From positions 180,638 through 244,637 of the forward strand of contig NZ_JAAFIX010000006.1 in the NCBI RefSeq assembly GCF_013297935.1: a stretch of DNA of 64,000 nt, read 5' to 3'. Positions 26,103-35,012 of this stretch are shown here, piece after piece (position 1 is the first letter of the stretch; the number at the start of each line of letters is the position of its first letter). The notes beneath the pieces were generated by a model. That model searched no databases. It saw nothing but the letters and a program-made list of their open reading frames with translations, and was not told where the DNA came from. The stretch is from Rhodoferax sp. Its GTDB lineage: Bacteria; Pseudomonadota; Gammaproteobacteria; Burkholderiales; Burkholderiaceae_C. A program made the translations under genes and the position numbers.

Positions 26103-27257
26103 ATGAAAATTGAAAAAGTAGAGGGGGTCGTGTTTTCTTATCCAACGCGTCGCGCAGTGGATGAGGATGGGCACTCACATCCGGGTCCGGAAGTGCTTGC
26201 GCGAATGGCAATGATCACGATCCATGCGGACACGGGAGATAAAGGATATGCGTTTGCTCCACCTGAGGTGGTGCGCCAGCACGTGTTAGATGCCTTTGTG
26301 CGACCAGTACTGATCGGGCAGCACCCGCTCCAGCGTGAAAAGCTTTGGAAGTCACTGGAGCACAGGCAGCGTGGAAGCGCCGGTCAGTTGACCGATCGCG
26401 CGTTGGCCGTGGTGGAGCAAGCACTGTGGGACCTCGCTGGGCGGGCTTTGAATACGCCGGTCTACCAGCTGATAGGTGGCTATCGGGACAAAGTACCAGC
26501 CTATGCCAGCACGATGTGTGGCGACGAAATACCCGGCGGACTCTCTACCCCGGAGGACTACGCAGCCTTTGCAGAGCGACTGGTGGCGCGGGGATACAAA
26601 GGCATCAAGATCCATACGTGGATGCCGCCAGTGCGCTTTGCGCCCAACCCGGAAATGGACATCAAAGCCTGCGCTGCAGTTCGGGAGGCCGTGGGCCCTA
26701 ACATTGCATTAATGATTGACGGCTATCACAACTACAGCCGGATAGATGCACTGCGCATTGGGCGAGAGCTTGAAAAACTGAACTTCGCGTGGTTCGAAGA
26801 AATGATGAACGAACAAAGCATGGAGTCCTATGCTTGGTTAGCGCAGCAACTGGACATCCCGATACTGGGTCCAGAGAGCCTTTCCGGCAAACACTACAGC
26901 AGGGCCGCGTGGATTGCGAACGGAGCGTGTGACATTTTGCGTGCAGGGGTGCCCGGTGTAGGAGGAATAACGCCGGCACTGAAGGTGGCACACCTTGCGG
27001 AGGCATACGGGATGGATTGTGAAGTGCATGGCAACGGTGCCGCCAATCTCGCCGTCTGCGCTGCGATTAAAAACTGCAAATGGTATGAGCGCGGGCTACT
27101 GCACCCCTTCTTGGAGTACGACGACGTACCAGCCTATCTCCACTCTTTGTCAGACCCCATGGATGATGACGGCTATGTCCATCTTTCTCAAAAACCCGGG
27201 CTAGGCGAAGACATTAATTTTGAGTACATCCAGGCTCACACAGTTGCGACCTATTAA
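26103..27257 (+). CDS. Enolase-superfamily enzyme, mandelate racemase subgroup, probable sugar-acid dehydratase or cycloisomerase
   Basis: A 384-residue enzyme. Metal ligands are Asp206 (MIDGYHNY), Glu232 (WFEEM) and Glu258 (GPESLSG), spaced exactly 26 and 26 residues apart. The second-strand catalytic motif reads Lys169-Ile-His171 (KxH) instead of the usual KxK, and His309 (EVHGNGAANL) occupies the His of the His-Asp dyad. The usual dyad Asp appears replaced by Gly (ILRAGVPGVGGIT). It is the first gene of the pectin operon, 34 bases before togM. A substrate derived from galacturonate is likely; the exact reaction is unknown to me. GAGGAAG precedes the start. Confidence 0.85.
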   Translation: MKIEKVEGVVFSYPTRRAVDEDGHSHPGPEVLARMAMITIHADTGDKGYAFAPPEVVRQHVLDAFVRPVLIGQHPLQREKLWKSLEHRQRGSAGQLTDRALAVVEQALWDLAGRALNTPVYQLIGGYRDKVPAYASTMCGDEIPGGLSTPEDYAAFAERLVARGYKGIKIHTWMPPVRFAPNPEMDIKACAAVREAVGPNIALMIDGYHNYSRIDALRIGRELEKLNFAWFEEMMNEQSMESYAWLAQQLDIPILGPESLSGKHYSRAAWIANGACDILRAGVPGVGGITPALKVAHLAEAYGMDCEVHGNGAANLAVCAAIKNCKWYERGLLHPFLEYDDVPAYLHSLSDPMDDDGYVHLSQKPGLGEDINFEYIQAHTVATY

Positions 27258-27291
27258 AGGATGTCCATGCCGTTTAAAGGAGTGACCTGCC

Positions 27292-28176
27292 ATGTATGAA
27301 AACAAGAAGCTCGGATTCTTGTTCGTGCTGCCCTTCTTGATAGGGGTCCTGGGCTTCAAGCTCTTTCCCTTTGTGATGAGCTTTGCCCTCAGCTTCACGC
27401 AATACGACTTTATAAATCCACCGCAGTACATCGGCCTCGAAAACTACCAAGAGCTGGCGCAGAAGGATCCGCTGTTTCGACAATCACTCTCGGTGACCCT
27501 GCTCTTTGTGGTGCTCGGGGTGCCATTGAGGGTTGGCTTTGCGCTTTTTATGGCGCACGTGCTGAACTTCAAGTTACGCGGTATCAACTTCTTCCGATCA
27601 GCGTATTACCTACCGTCCATCTTGGGAGGGTCCATTGCGGCGGCCATCATGTGGCGATTCATCTTTTCACAGAATGGGTTGGTCAACATCGTGATGGCAA
27701 AGCTAGGCATGCAGCCCATCGCCTGGCTTGCAGATGAGCACTACGCGCTCTGGACGGTGGTTCTGCTGTTCACATGGCAGTTCGGATCGGCCATGGTGAT
27801 CTTTCTGGCAGCATTACAAAATGTGCCGACCTCTTTGTATGAAGCTGCTGAAATCGATGGTGCGAGCAAGACACAACAGTTCTTCCGCATCACGGTTCCA
27901 CTGATTACGCCGGTCATATTTTTCAACCTGATCATGCAAATGGTGCATGCATTTCAGGAGTTCAACGGGCCCTACATGATCACGGAGGGAGGACCGTTGC
28001 ACTCCACCTATGTCCTCTCCCTTTATATCTACGACCAGAGTTTCAAGTACTTCAACCTTGGCTACGGCAGTGCGCTCTCATGGGTGTTGTTCGCCCTAGT
28101 CGCCAGTCTGAGTGCAATTTCATTTTTCACATCGAAATACTGGGTGTTTTACTCCGGTGAAAAGGAGCGCAAGTGA
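27292..28176 (+). CDS. togM: Oligogalacturonide ABC transporter permease TogM
   Basis: A 294-residue inner-membrane permease of the MalF class with six hydrophobic segments. The EAA loop (YEAAEIDGASKTQQFFRITVPL) contacts the ATPase. Gene order M-N-A-B and the binding-protein similarity match TogMNAB of Dickeya, which imports pectin-derived oligogalacturonides. AAAGGAG precedes the ATG. Its stop overlaps the togN GTG start. Confidence 0.88.
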   Translation: MYENKKLGFLFVLPFLIGVLGFKLFPFVMSFALSFTQYDFINPPQYIGLENYQELAQKDPLFRQSLSVTLLFVVLGVPLRVGFALFMAHVLNFKLRGINFFRSAYYLPSILGGSIAAAIMWRFIFSQNGLVNIVMAKLGMQPIAWLADEHYALWTVVLLFTWQFGSAMVIFLAALQNVPTSLYEAAEIDGASKTQQFFRITVPLITPVIFFNLIMQMVHAFQEFNGPYMITEGGPLHSTYVLSLYIYDQSFKYFNLGYGSALSWVLFALVASLSAISFFTSKYWVFYSGEKERK

Positions 28177-29045
28177 CATTCTCTGACGTCAATGCAATGA
28201 AGCAACAGCGGCAGGAAAAGATCAGTGCGTTTGTTCGCTACGCCGTTCTGCTGGTGATGGGCCTGGTAATGCTGTACCCCATGATCTGGCTGGTGGGCGC
28301 CTCGTTCAAAAGCAATGCGGAAGTCTTCACCGAAATAGGTTTCTGGCCGAGTCGTTTTGACTTCTCGGCGTACGCAAAAGGTTGGAAAACCAGCTCTGAG
28401 TACACCTTTGCTACGTATTTTCTGAACTCATTCCTGATCATCATCCCCAAGGTGGTCGTGACCGTGATTTCGTGTGTGCTGGTAGCGTATGCGTTTGCCC
28501 GCTTTGAGTTCTGGGGGAAGAAATTTCTGTTTAGCGTGATGGTGGGCACCATGATGCTGCCGCTGATCATTCTGAGGCTGCCCCAGTACCTCATGTTCAA
28601 AGAATTCGGCTGGGTGGACACCTATCTGCCGTTGATTATTCCTTCGGCCTTTGCAACAGACACCTTCTTTGTTTTCATGCTGGTGCAGTTCCTGAGAGGT
28701 ATTCCCCGGGACATGGAGGAAGCTGCTCAGATCGATGGTTGCAATGCATTGCAGCTGCTGTGGTACATCCTCGTGCCCATTTTGAAGCCCGCCATTATTT
28801 CAGTCGTGGTGTTCCAGTTTATATGGAGCATGAATGATTTCATGGGCCCCCTGATCTATCTATCGAGCGTCGAAAACTACCCCGTATCGCTGGCTTTGAA
28901 AATGAGCATTGGCGCTACAGAGGAGGTGGAGTGGGCCAGTGTCATTGCAATTTCAGTAGTGGCCTTGGTTCCATCGTTGGTGGTTTTCTTCCTGGCGCAA
29001 CGCCATTTCATTGAAGGTGCCGCCAGCAGCGGCATCAAAGGTTAA
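28173..29045 (+). CDS. togN: Oligogalacturonide ABC transporter permease TogN
   Basis: A 290-residue MalG-class permease with six membrane segments. Its EAA loop is MEEAAQIDGCNALQLLWYIL. It starts with GTG at 28173 in a GTGA overlap with togM, a sign of coupled translation of the two permease halves. It pairs with TogM to form the channel of the importer. Confidence 0.88.
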   Translation: MTFSDVNAMKQQRQEKISAFVRYAVLLVMGLVMLYPMIWLVGASFKSNAEVFTEIGFWPSRFDFSAYAKGWKTSSEYTFATYFLNSFLIIIPKVVVTVISCVLVAYAFARFEFWGKKFLFSVMVGTMMLPLIILRLPQYLMFKEFGWVDTYLPLIIPSAFATDTFFVFMLVQFLRGIPRDMEEAAQIDGCNALQLLWYILVPILKPAIISVVVFQFIWSMNDFMGPLIYLSSVENYPVSLALKMSIGATEEVEWASVIAISVVALVPSLVVFFLAQRHFIEGAASSGIKG

Positions 29046-29058
29046 CGAGGAGCCTAGC

Positions 29059-30177
29059 GTGGCGCAACTGCAATTAAAAAAACTTGAGAAGACATATCCC
29101 AACGGATTCAAGGCCGTGCACGGCGTAGACCTGGATATCCGCGATGGCGAGTTCATGGTCTTTGTGGGTCCGTCCGGATGCGCAAAGAGCACCATCCTGC
29201 GCATGATCGCAGGCCTTGAGGGTATCAGTGGCGGCGAGCTTCTGATCGGCGGCAGGGTAGTGAATAGTCTTGCGCCCAAGCAACGTGGCATTGCCATGGT
29301 GTTTCAAAACTACGCCCTCTATCCACACATGAAGGTTTATGACAACCTCGCTTTTGGCCTCAAGCTCGCGGGTACGAGCAAGGCAGAAATCGACACGCGG
29401 GTGCGTGAAGCGGCGCGTCTACTCGAAATGGACCATCTCTTAGACCGCTTTCCAAAGCAACTCTCGGGGGGGCAGGCACAGCGGGTAGCTGTAGGGCGGG
29501 CAATTGTTAAGCGGCCGGAAGTGTTCTTGTTCGATGAGCCGCTTTCAAATCTGGATGCCAAGCTTCGCGCCTCCATGCGGGTGCGACTCACCGAACTACA
29601 TCGCACTCTGCGTGAGCGCGGACAACCATCCACGGTCGTCTATGTAACGCACGACCAAGTCGAGGCCATGACCATGGGCGAGCGTATTTGCGTGCTGAAG
29701 GACGGTGAAATTCAGCAGGTCGATACGCCCACTGCGCTGTACGAGCGGCCAGCAAACGTCTTTGTAGCGAGCTTTATCGGTTCCCCGGAGATGAACATCA
29801 TCCCTGCCGATGTGGACGCTGACAGCAGGAGCTTTCGCATAGGCAGCGTTGCCCTTCCGGTGCCACAGGATCGACTTCCGCGGGTCGAGCGCCTTGCCCA
29901 AGTGAACTTCGGCATTCGACCGGAACATATCACCGCAGGCGGGCACTCTGAAGCGACGGTTCATATGGTGGAGGGAACGTTGCGCTTCATGGAGCACATG
30001 GGGAGCGAGGTCTATATCCACTTTTCGTTGGGCGACACACCCTTAACTGCGCGTGTTCCTTCTGACCAACTGCGCGAACTGGCGGGCAAATCGCGTGGAG
30101 ACAAACATCTATTCGGGTTCCAACTGGGCGCCTGCCATGCCTTTGACAAGGACAGTGGGCTCAACTTGTTCCTGTGA
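29059..30177 (+). CDS. togA: Oligogalacturonide ABC transporter ATP-binding protein TogA
   Basis: A 372-residue MalK/UgpC-type ATPase. It shows Walker A GPSGCAKSTILR, Q-loop MVFQNYALYPHM, signature LSGGQAQRVAVGRA, Walker B VFLFDEPLSNLD and switch His VTHDQVEAMT. An OB/TOBE regulatory domain occupies the C-terminal third. The Walker A has Ala where most members have Gly (GCAKS for GCGKS), a minor variant. The start is the GTG at 29059 with GAGGAG upstream; the longer open frame overlaps togN and is rejected. Confidence 0.92.
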   Translation: MAQLQLKKLEKTYPNGFKAVHGVDLDIRDGEFMVFVGPSGCAKSTILRMIAGLEGISGGELLIGGRVVNSLAPKQRGIAMVFQNYALYPHMKVYDNLAFGLKLAGTSKAEIDTRVREAARLLEMDHLLDRFPKQLSGGQAQRVAVGRAIVKRPEVFLFDEPLSNLDAKLRASMRVRLTELHRTLRERGQPSTVVYVTHDQVEAMTMGERICVLKDGEIQQVDTPTALYERPANVFVASFIGSPEMNIIPADVDADSRSFRIGSVALPVPQDRLPRVERLAQVNFGIRPEHITAGGHSEATVHMVEGTLRFMEHMGSEVYIHFSLGDTPLTARVPSDQLRELAGKSRGDKHLFGFQLGACHAFDKDSGLNLFL

Positions 30178-30206
30178 CTTAGTTCAATACCAATAAGGAG
30201 ACAATA

Positions 30207-31496
30207 ATGAAACGACGTTACCTAGCCGCAGCAGTAGCTGCACTCGTACTCGCATCTGCTGCAAGCGCGCAAGAAACCACTACCTTGCGGTTTTCATGGT
30301 GGGGCGGCGGTGCGCGCCACGATGCAACGCTGAAGGCGATTGCAGCGTTTGAGGCCAAGAACCCTGGCGTCAAAATCAAGGCCGAATACATGGGCTTTGG
30401 CGGGTACCTTGAGCGCTTGTCAACCCAGTATGCCGGTGGCAGTGAACCCGACATCATGCAGATCAATTGGGCATGGCTATCAACTTTTTCAAAAACTGGC
30501 GAGGGCTTTCAAGACTTGTATAAGTACAAGTCCTTGATCGGCCTGAACCAGTTTTCGGATGCCGATCTGCAGAGCGGTGTCGTCAATAAAAAGCTGAATG
30601 CACTGCCTGTTTCCTACACCGCTCGGGTCATGCTCTGGAATCGAGCCGCGTACGAACGTGTGGGGCTGAAAATGCCTGCCACCTGGGATGACCTTTTTGC
30701 GGCTGGGCCTGTGTTCAAGCAAAAGCTCGGAGAAAAGGCCTACGCCATTGATGGTGAGCTGTACGACATGATTCTTCTGTCGCAGACCTACATCATGCAA
30801 AAGTATGGGACGCCCTACGTCAGCCCGACTGCGCCTAAGGTGGCTATGAGCGAAGCTGCTGCACTGGAGTGGGTGCAAGTCTACAAAAAGCTCGTGGGTA
30901 ACAATGTGGCGGTTCCCTTGCCAGTACGAGCATCTCTAGGTGGTGCGGAGAAACCTACAGAGCAGCAGCAGGATTGGGTTACGGGGAATTGGGCGGGCAA
31001 CTACACCTGGGATAGCGTGATCGGCTTACGGGCCAGCACGCTGAACAAAGAACAAAAACTGGATGTTGGCGATTTCTTGACTTTGCCTAACGCCAAGAAC
31101 ACCGGCATCTTCGGGCGCCCCGCCTTGATGTTTGCGGTTAGCAAAAAAACCAAGCAACCCGAAATCGCTGCGAAGTTCTTGAACTTTATGGTGACTGATC
31201 CAGAGGCCATAGGAATTCTCGGACTCACTCGTGGTGTTCCCACCTCAGACAGTCAGTTCCGAACCATTGTTCGAACTGATGCGTTGCAAGGAACGGAGCT
31301 CAAGGCCTTTCTACAGATCAAGAAGCAAAAAGACACCGGGAAGATCGACACACCTTCGCCACTATTTGAGAACGCGCGCTTCAATAAATTCATGCGCGAC
31401 GTTTTTGAAACCGTAGCCTATGGCAAGACCAGCGACCAGGAGGCCGCCAAGCGACTGGTGGAAGAGGGTAACGCCTTGTTGCAGCGGATTAAATAA
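30207..31496 (+). CDS. togB: Oligogalacturonide-binding protein TogB
   Basis: A 429-residue periplasmic type-II binding protein. The signal peptide ends about LASAASAQE. The mature region (LRFSWWGGGARHDATLKAI, EPDIMQINWAWLSTFSK and GLTRGVP) closely resembles TogB of Dickeya, as I recall that sequence. AAGGAG lies upstream. It presents oligogalacturonides to TogMNA. In Dickeya the same family also serves as a chemotaxis receptor component; no chemoreceptor is encoded here. Confidence 0.9.
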   Translation: MKRRYLAAAVAALVLASAASAQETTTLRFSWWGGGARHDATLKAIAAFEAKNPGVKIKAEYMGFGGYLERLSTQYAGGSEPDIMQINWAWLSTFSKTGEGFQDLYKYKSLIGLNQFSDADLQSGVVNKKLNALPVSYTARVMLWNRAAYERVGLKMPATWDDLFAAGPVFKQKLGEKAYAIDGELYDMILLSQTYIMQKYGTPYVSPTAPKVAMSEAAALEWVQVYKKLVGNNVAVPLPVRASLGGAEKPTEQQQDWVTGNWAGNYTWDSVIGLRASTLNKEQKLDVGDFLTLPNAKNTGIFGRPALMFAVSKKTKQPEIAAKFLNFMVTDPEAIGILGLTRGVPTSDSQFRTIVRTDALQGTELKAFLQIKKQKDTGKIDTPSPLFENARFNKFMRDVFETVAYGKTSDQEAAKRLVEEGNALLQRIK

Positions 31497-31507
31497 TTGG
31501 ACTATTC

Positions 31508-32656
31508 ATGAGAAAAGCAAGCGCGAGGCACTTTCAGTTTTCAATTCGACAAGACCCGGATACCGGGGCGAAAGTCACACGGCTCACTCCACAAGACGTT
31601 GCGTGCCATCGCACGTACTTCTACCAGAAGTGCTTCACCAATAACGGCGAAGGCTTAGTCTTCGGTGCGCGCTTCGGTGGGCACTGGAACTACCATTTGC
31701 TGGATCTGCGTTCTCAAATTGCAACGCAACTGACGGACCAAGCGGGCGAAAACACCTTTGGCGGCTTCCTCAGCCCGGCTGGAGATTATTTGTATTTCGT
31801 ACGTGCAGAGCGACAGCTGATCCGCTTGGAGATTGCCTCATTGAAAGAGGAGTGCGTCTATACCGTTCCCCCTGATTGGGTCGGATACGGTACTTGGGTC
31901 GCGAACAGTGCCTGTACCAAAATGGTGGGTATTGAGATATTGGCTAAAGACTGGTTCCCACTGAGTGATTGGAAAAAATTCAGTGAAATGTTCCACTCGA
32001 AACCTCGTTGCCGGTTAATCAAAATTGACCTGCTCACTGGAGAGCGTACGGTCATTCATGAGGAAAACCAGTGGCTGGGTCACCCGCAATATCGGCCATT
32101 CGATGACAACACGGTCGCTTTTTGTCACGAAGGTACTCACGATCTCATCGATGCCAGAATGTGGTTCATCAATGAAGATGGTACGAACCTGCGCTGCGGC
32201 AAAGAGCACGAGGCGGGGGAGAGTTGCACCCATGAGTTCTGGGTACCAGACGGTTCCGTGATGGTCTATGTGTCGTATTTCAAGGGCCAGACTGACCGCG
32301 CAATCTGTGCTTTGGATCCTGAGACGCTTGAAACCAAAAGACTTGCGTCAATGCCGCCATGCTCTCATTTGATGAGCAATCAAAACGGGCGACTGATTGT
32401 GGGCGACGGTTCCGGCACTCCCGCTGATGTTTCCGATGGGGCAGCACACAAGGTGCAGAACGATCCTTATTTGTACTTGTTTGATTTGAATGCCGGCAGC
32501 ATGCGCCGTATTGCGCGCCACGATAGCTCTTGGCGCGTTTATCAAGGAAACAGGCAGGTAACCCATCCGCACCCTTCTTTCACGCCGGACGAACTGCAGG
32601 TGCTCTACACCACTGACGCTGCAGGCGAGCCGGGAATTTATCTCGCGGATTTGTGA
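31508..32656 (+). CDS. ogl: Oligogalacturonate lyase (PL22)
   Basis: A 382-residue cytoplasmic beta-propeller lyase that splits short, mostly dimeric, oligogalacturonides to 5-keto-4-deoxyuronate. Conserved landmarks are CHRTYFYQKCFT, WVGYGTWVANS, ENQWLGHPQYRPFDDNTVAFCHEGTHD (seen as two blocks), the catalytic-base region CTHEFWVPDG, and the manganese ligands in PPCSHLMSN and QVTHPHPSF. Length and motifs match the Dickeya and Yersinia enzymes. It is 11 bases after togB. No signal peptide is present, consistent with action after import. Confidence 0.95.
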   Translation: MRKASARHFQFSIRQDPDTGAKVTRLTPQDVACHRTYFYQKCFTNNGEGLVFGARFGGHWNYHLLDLRSQIATQLTDQAGENTFGGFLSPAGDYLYFVRAERQLIRLEIASLKEECVYTVPPDWVGYGTWVANSACTKMVGIEILAKDWFPLSDWKKFSEMFHSKPRCRLIKIDLLTGERTVIHEENQWLGHPQYRPFDDNTVAFCHEGTHDLIDARMWFINEDGTNLRCGKEHEAGESCTHEFWVPDGSVMVYVSYFKGQTDRAICALDPETLETKRLASMPPCSHLMSNQNGRLIVGDGSGTPADVSDGAAHKVQNDPYLYLFDLNAGSMRRIARHDSSWRVYQGNRQVTHPHPSFTPDELQVLYTTDAAGEPGIYLADL

Positions 32657-32681
32657 GTGAAACTTTCGTTAGGAGCTTCTG

Positions 32682-33989
32682 ATGTCGATGGCCGTTGATT
32701 TCCGCAAGTGGGTTCTGTTGATGTGTGTCTGCAGTGTTCTGGGCTGTACGACAAGTGGTGTTTTCCAGTCGGGTGCCCATCTTGTTTCTGATTCGACTGA
32801 CCGCGCGGATGGATGGGCCGCAGCCGAGGGCGGGACACGCGGAGGGGAGGGTGCTGCACAGGAACATCGGCTTGACGTTTACAGTCGCGCAGAGCTTGTC
32901 GCCGCTTTTCAACGCGCGGGTTCACAACCGAAAGTCGTTCGAATTCATTCCCGTATTGACCTGAGTGTGGATGATGAAAATCGCCCATTGGGTGCCGCAG
33001 ACTATCGCGACCCGGCTTTTGATTTTGATGCTTACCTACAGGCGTATGCGCCGGCTACTTGGGGAAAGAAACCCTTAACCGGATCGCAAGAGGAAGCGCG
33101 ACTCCGGTCTTCCTCCAACCAAGCTGCGCGAGTCGTAATCCGTGTTCCTTCAAACACCACGTTACTGGGCGTCGGGACCGATGCCATGTTGGTGCATGGC
33201 ATGTTGCTTTTGGATAAGGTCGATAACATCATCATCCGAAACATTCATTTCGCAGACGCCTATGACTATTTTCCAGCTTGGGACCCTAAGGACAATGCCA
33301 ATGGTGAGTGGAACTCGGAGTACGACAATGTGAGCCTACGTGGCGCTACACACGTCTGGATCGACCACTGCAGTTTTAGCGATGGGGCGCGCCCAGATCA
33401 TCTGGCCCGAATTGCTTTGGGGCGGCCCATGCAGCATCACGATGGGTTGTTAGATATTACTCAGCAGTCCAACTGGGTAACGGTGTCCTATAACCACTTT
33501 AAGCAGCACGACAAGACCAACCTCGTGGGCTCCAGCGACGCTCAAGTTCTGGATGCTGACAAGCTCAAAGTTACGTTCCATCACAACTTTTGGGAAAACA
33601 CGAGAGAGCGGGCGCCGCGGGTGCGCTATGGTCAGGTCCATGTGTACAACAACCTGTATGTTGCTGACGCAGTCGTTCCTTTTGTACACGGATACTCAAT
33701 TGGGGTCGGCGTGCATTCAAAAATTTTCAGTGAAAACAATGTCTGGGAGACCGCACCTCAAATTCAGGCGGCAGCATTGACCAAACTGTGGAAGGGAAGC
33801 GCCTTTTTTGATCGAGGCAGTCTGCACAACGGCCGCGCTGCTGAGTTGTTGAGTGGGCTCCGAGGGGCAAATCCAGCGGCTGTTATCAGTGCCGATGTAG
33901 GTTGGGCACCCACCCTGCACGGTCACGTCGATGCCAGTGAAGATGTGGCACGAATCGTACGTGCTTCGGCCGGAGCAGGGCGCAGATGA
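32682..33989 (+). CDS. Pectate lyase, PL1 family, with lipoprotein-type signal
   Basis: A 435-residue right-handed beta-helix lyase that cleaves polygalacturonate by beta-elimination. Landmarks are VRIHSRIDLS, NIIIRNIHFADAYDYFPAWD, the calcium-site WIDHCSFSDG, HHDGLLDITQQSNWVTVSYN and the catalytic-arginine region RERAPRVRYGQVHVYNN. The N-terminus has a lipobox (SVLGC), so it is probably lipid-anchored rather than freely secreted, with a flexible Gly/Ala-rich linker to about residue 70. AGGAG precedes the start. It ends the seven-gene operon begun by the enolase-family gene; no clear terminator follows. Confidence 0.93.
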   Translation: MSMAVDFRKWVLLMCVCSVLGCTTSGVFQSGAHLVSDSTDRADGWAAAEGGTRGGEGAAQEHRLDVYSRAELVAAFQRAGSQPKVVRIHSRIDLSVDDENRPLGAADYRDPAFDFDAYLQAYAPATWGKKPLTGSQEEARLRSSSNQAARVVIRVPSNTTLLGVGTDAMLVHGMLLLDKVDNIIIRNIHFADAYDYFPAWDPKDNANGEWNSEYDNVSLRGATHVWIDHCSFSDGARPDHLARIALGRPMQHHDGLLDITQQSNWVTVSYNHFKQHDKTNLVGSSDAQVLDADKLKVTFHHNFWENTRERAPRVRYGQVHVYNNLYVADAVVPFVHGYSIGVGVHSKIFSENNVWETAPQIQAAALTKLWKGSAFFDRGSLHNGRAAELLSGLRGANPAAVISADVGWAPTLHGHVDASEDVARIVRASAGAGRR

Positions 33990-34047
33990 AGACTAGCCTG
34001 CGTAGAGCGCGCCTGTAGAAACTCCTTCCACGGGAATAATAGTGGCT

Positions 34048-34896
34048 ATGACTACTATTTCTCCCACCAAGTTTTCGAGAGTCATGTGTGGCCTAGCCTT
34101 GACTTTTGTACTCGCATCGGCTTCGCTCAGTCACGCCCGTGAAGGCGTTGAAGTGGGAGCGAATTCGGCTTTCAGCAAATTGGTGCCCGCTGGCGAGATT
34201 GAGCAGTCCGCGGCCCAGCAATATGCGCAGATGCTCGCGCAAGCCCAGGAGCAAAGAGCGCTGGCGGGTAGCGAGCATCCCCAGGTTCAGCGCCTGCGGG
34301 CGATTGCGCGGCGGATCATCCCCTACGCCAACGAGTGGAATCCCCGCGCCAAAGACTGGCGGTGGGAGGTCAACCTGATCGGATCCAAGCAAATCAATGC
34401 TTTCTGTATGCCGGGCGGCAAAATCGCGTTCTACACGGGCATTCTGGATACCCTGAAACTCACCGACGACGAGGTTGCCATGGTCATGGGGCATGAAATC
34501 GCCCACGCGCTGCGCGAACACGCCCGTGAACGCATGGGCAAAACTGCGGCTACCGGACTCGGGGCCAATTTGCTGTCGCAGGTGCTGGGTTTAGGGCAGG
34601 TCGGCCAGACGGTGACTCAATACGGGGCGCAATTGCTCTCTCTCAAGTTCAGCCGGGAAGATGAGTCAGAGGCCGACTTGGTGGGCTTGGAGCTCGCGGC
34701 CCGCGCCGGCTATGACCCGCGCGCAGGCATCACGCTGTGGCGGAAGATGTCGGCCGCCAACAAAAACGCTCCGCCGCAATGGCTATCGACCCACCCTGCA
34801 GGCGACACCCGGATCGCCGACATGGAAGCGGCGATGGCGCAGGTCGTTCCGCTCTATGACAAGGCGAAGAAGCCTGCCAAACCTTCACAGCAGTGA
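34048..34896 (+). CDS. M48-family periplasmic metalloprotease
   Basis: A 282-residue exported zinc protease. The signal peptide ends about SASLSHA. The HEXXH site is MGHEIAHALREHA, and the third zinc ligand is the glutamate in REDESEADLVGLELAARAGYDP. It resembles the LoiP/BepA group that degrades misfolded outer-membrane proteins but lacks the long TPR domain of BepA. The ATG at 34048 is preferred; a GTG six bases upstream is in frame. A -10-like TAATAG is close to the start. Confidence 0.9.
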   Translation: MTTISPTKFSRVMCGLALTFVLASASLSHAREGVEVGANSAFSKLVPAGEIEQSAAQQYAQMLAQAQEQRALAGSEHPQVQRLRAIARRIIPYANEWNPRAKDWRWEVNLIGSKQINAFCMPGGKIAFYTGILDTLKLTDDEVAMVMGHEIAHALREHARERMGKTAATGLGANLLSQVLGLGQVGQTVTQYGAQLLSLKFSREDESEADLVGLELAARAGYDPRAGITLWRKMSAANKNAPPQWLSTHPAGDTRIADMEAAMAQVVPLYDKAKKPAKPSQQ

Positions 34897-35012
34897 GTTC
34901 TTGTGCTGTTGGGTAAAAGCACAGCCACCCCGGGACTAGTCCGCGTGGACTATTGTTCCAAAACGGCGCCACAACGAAAATTACAACCTATTACATATTC
35001 ACGGAGGGCGTT

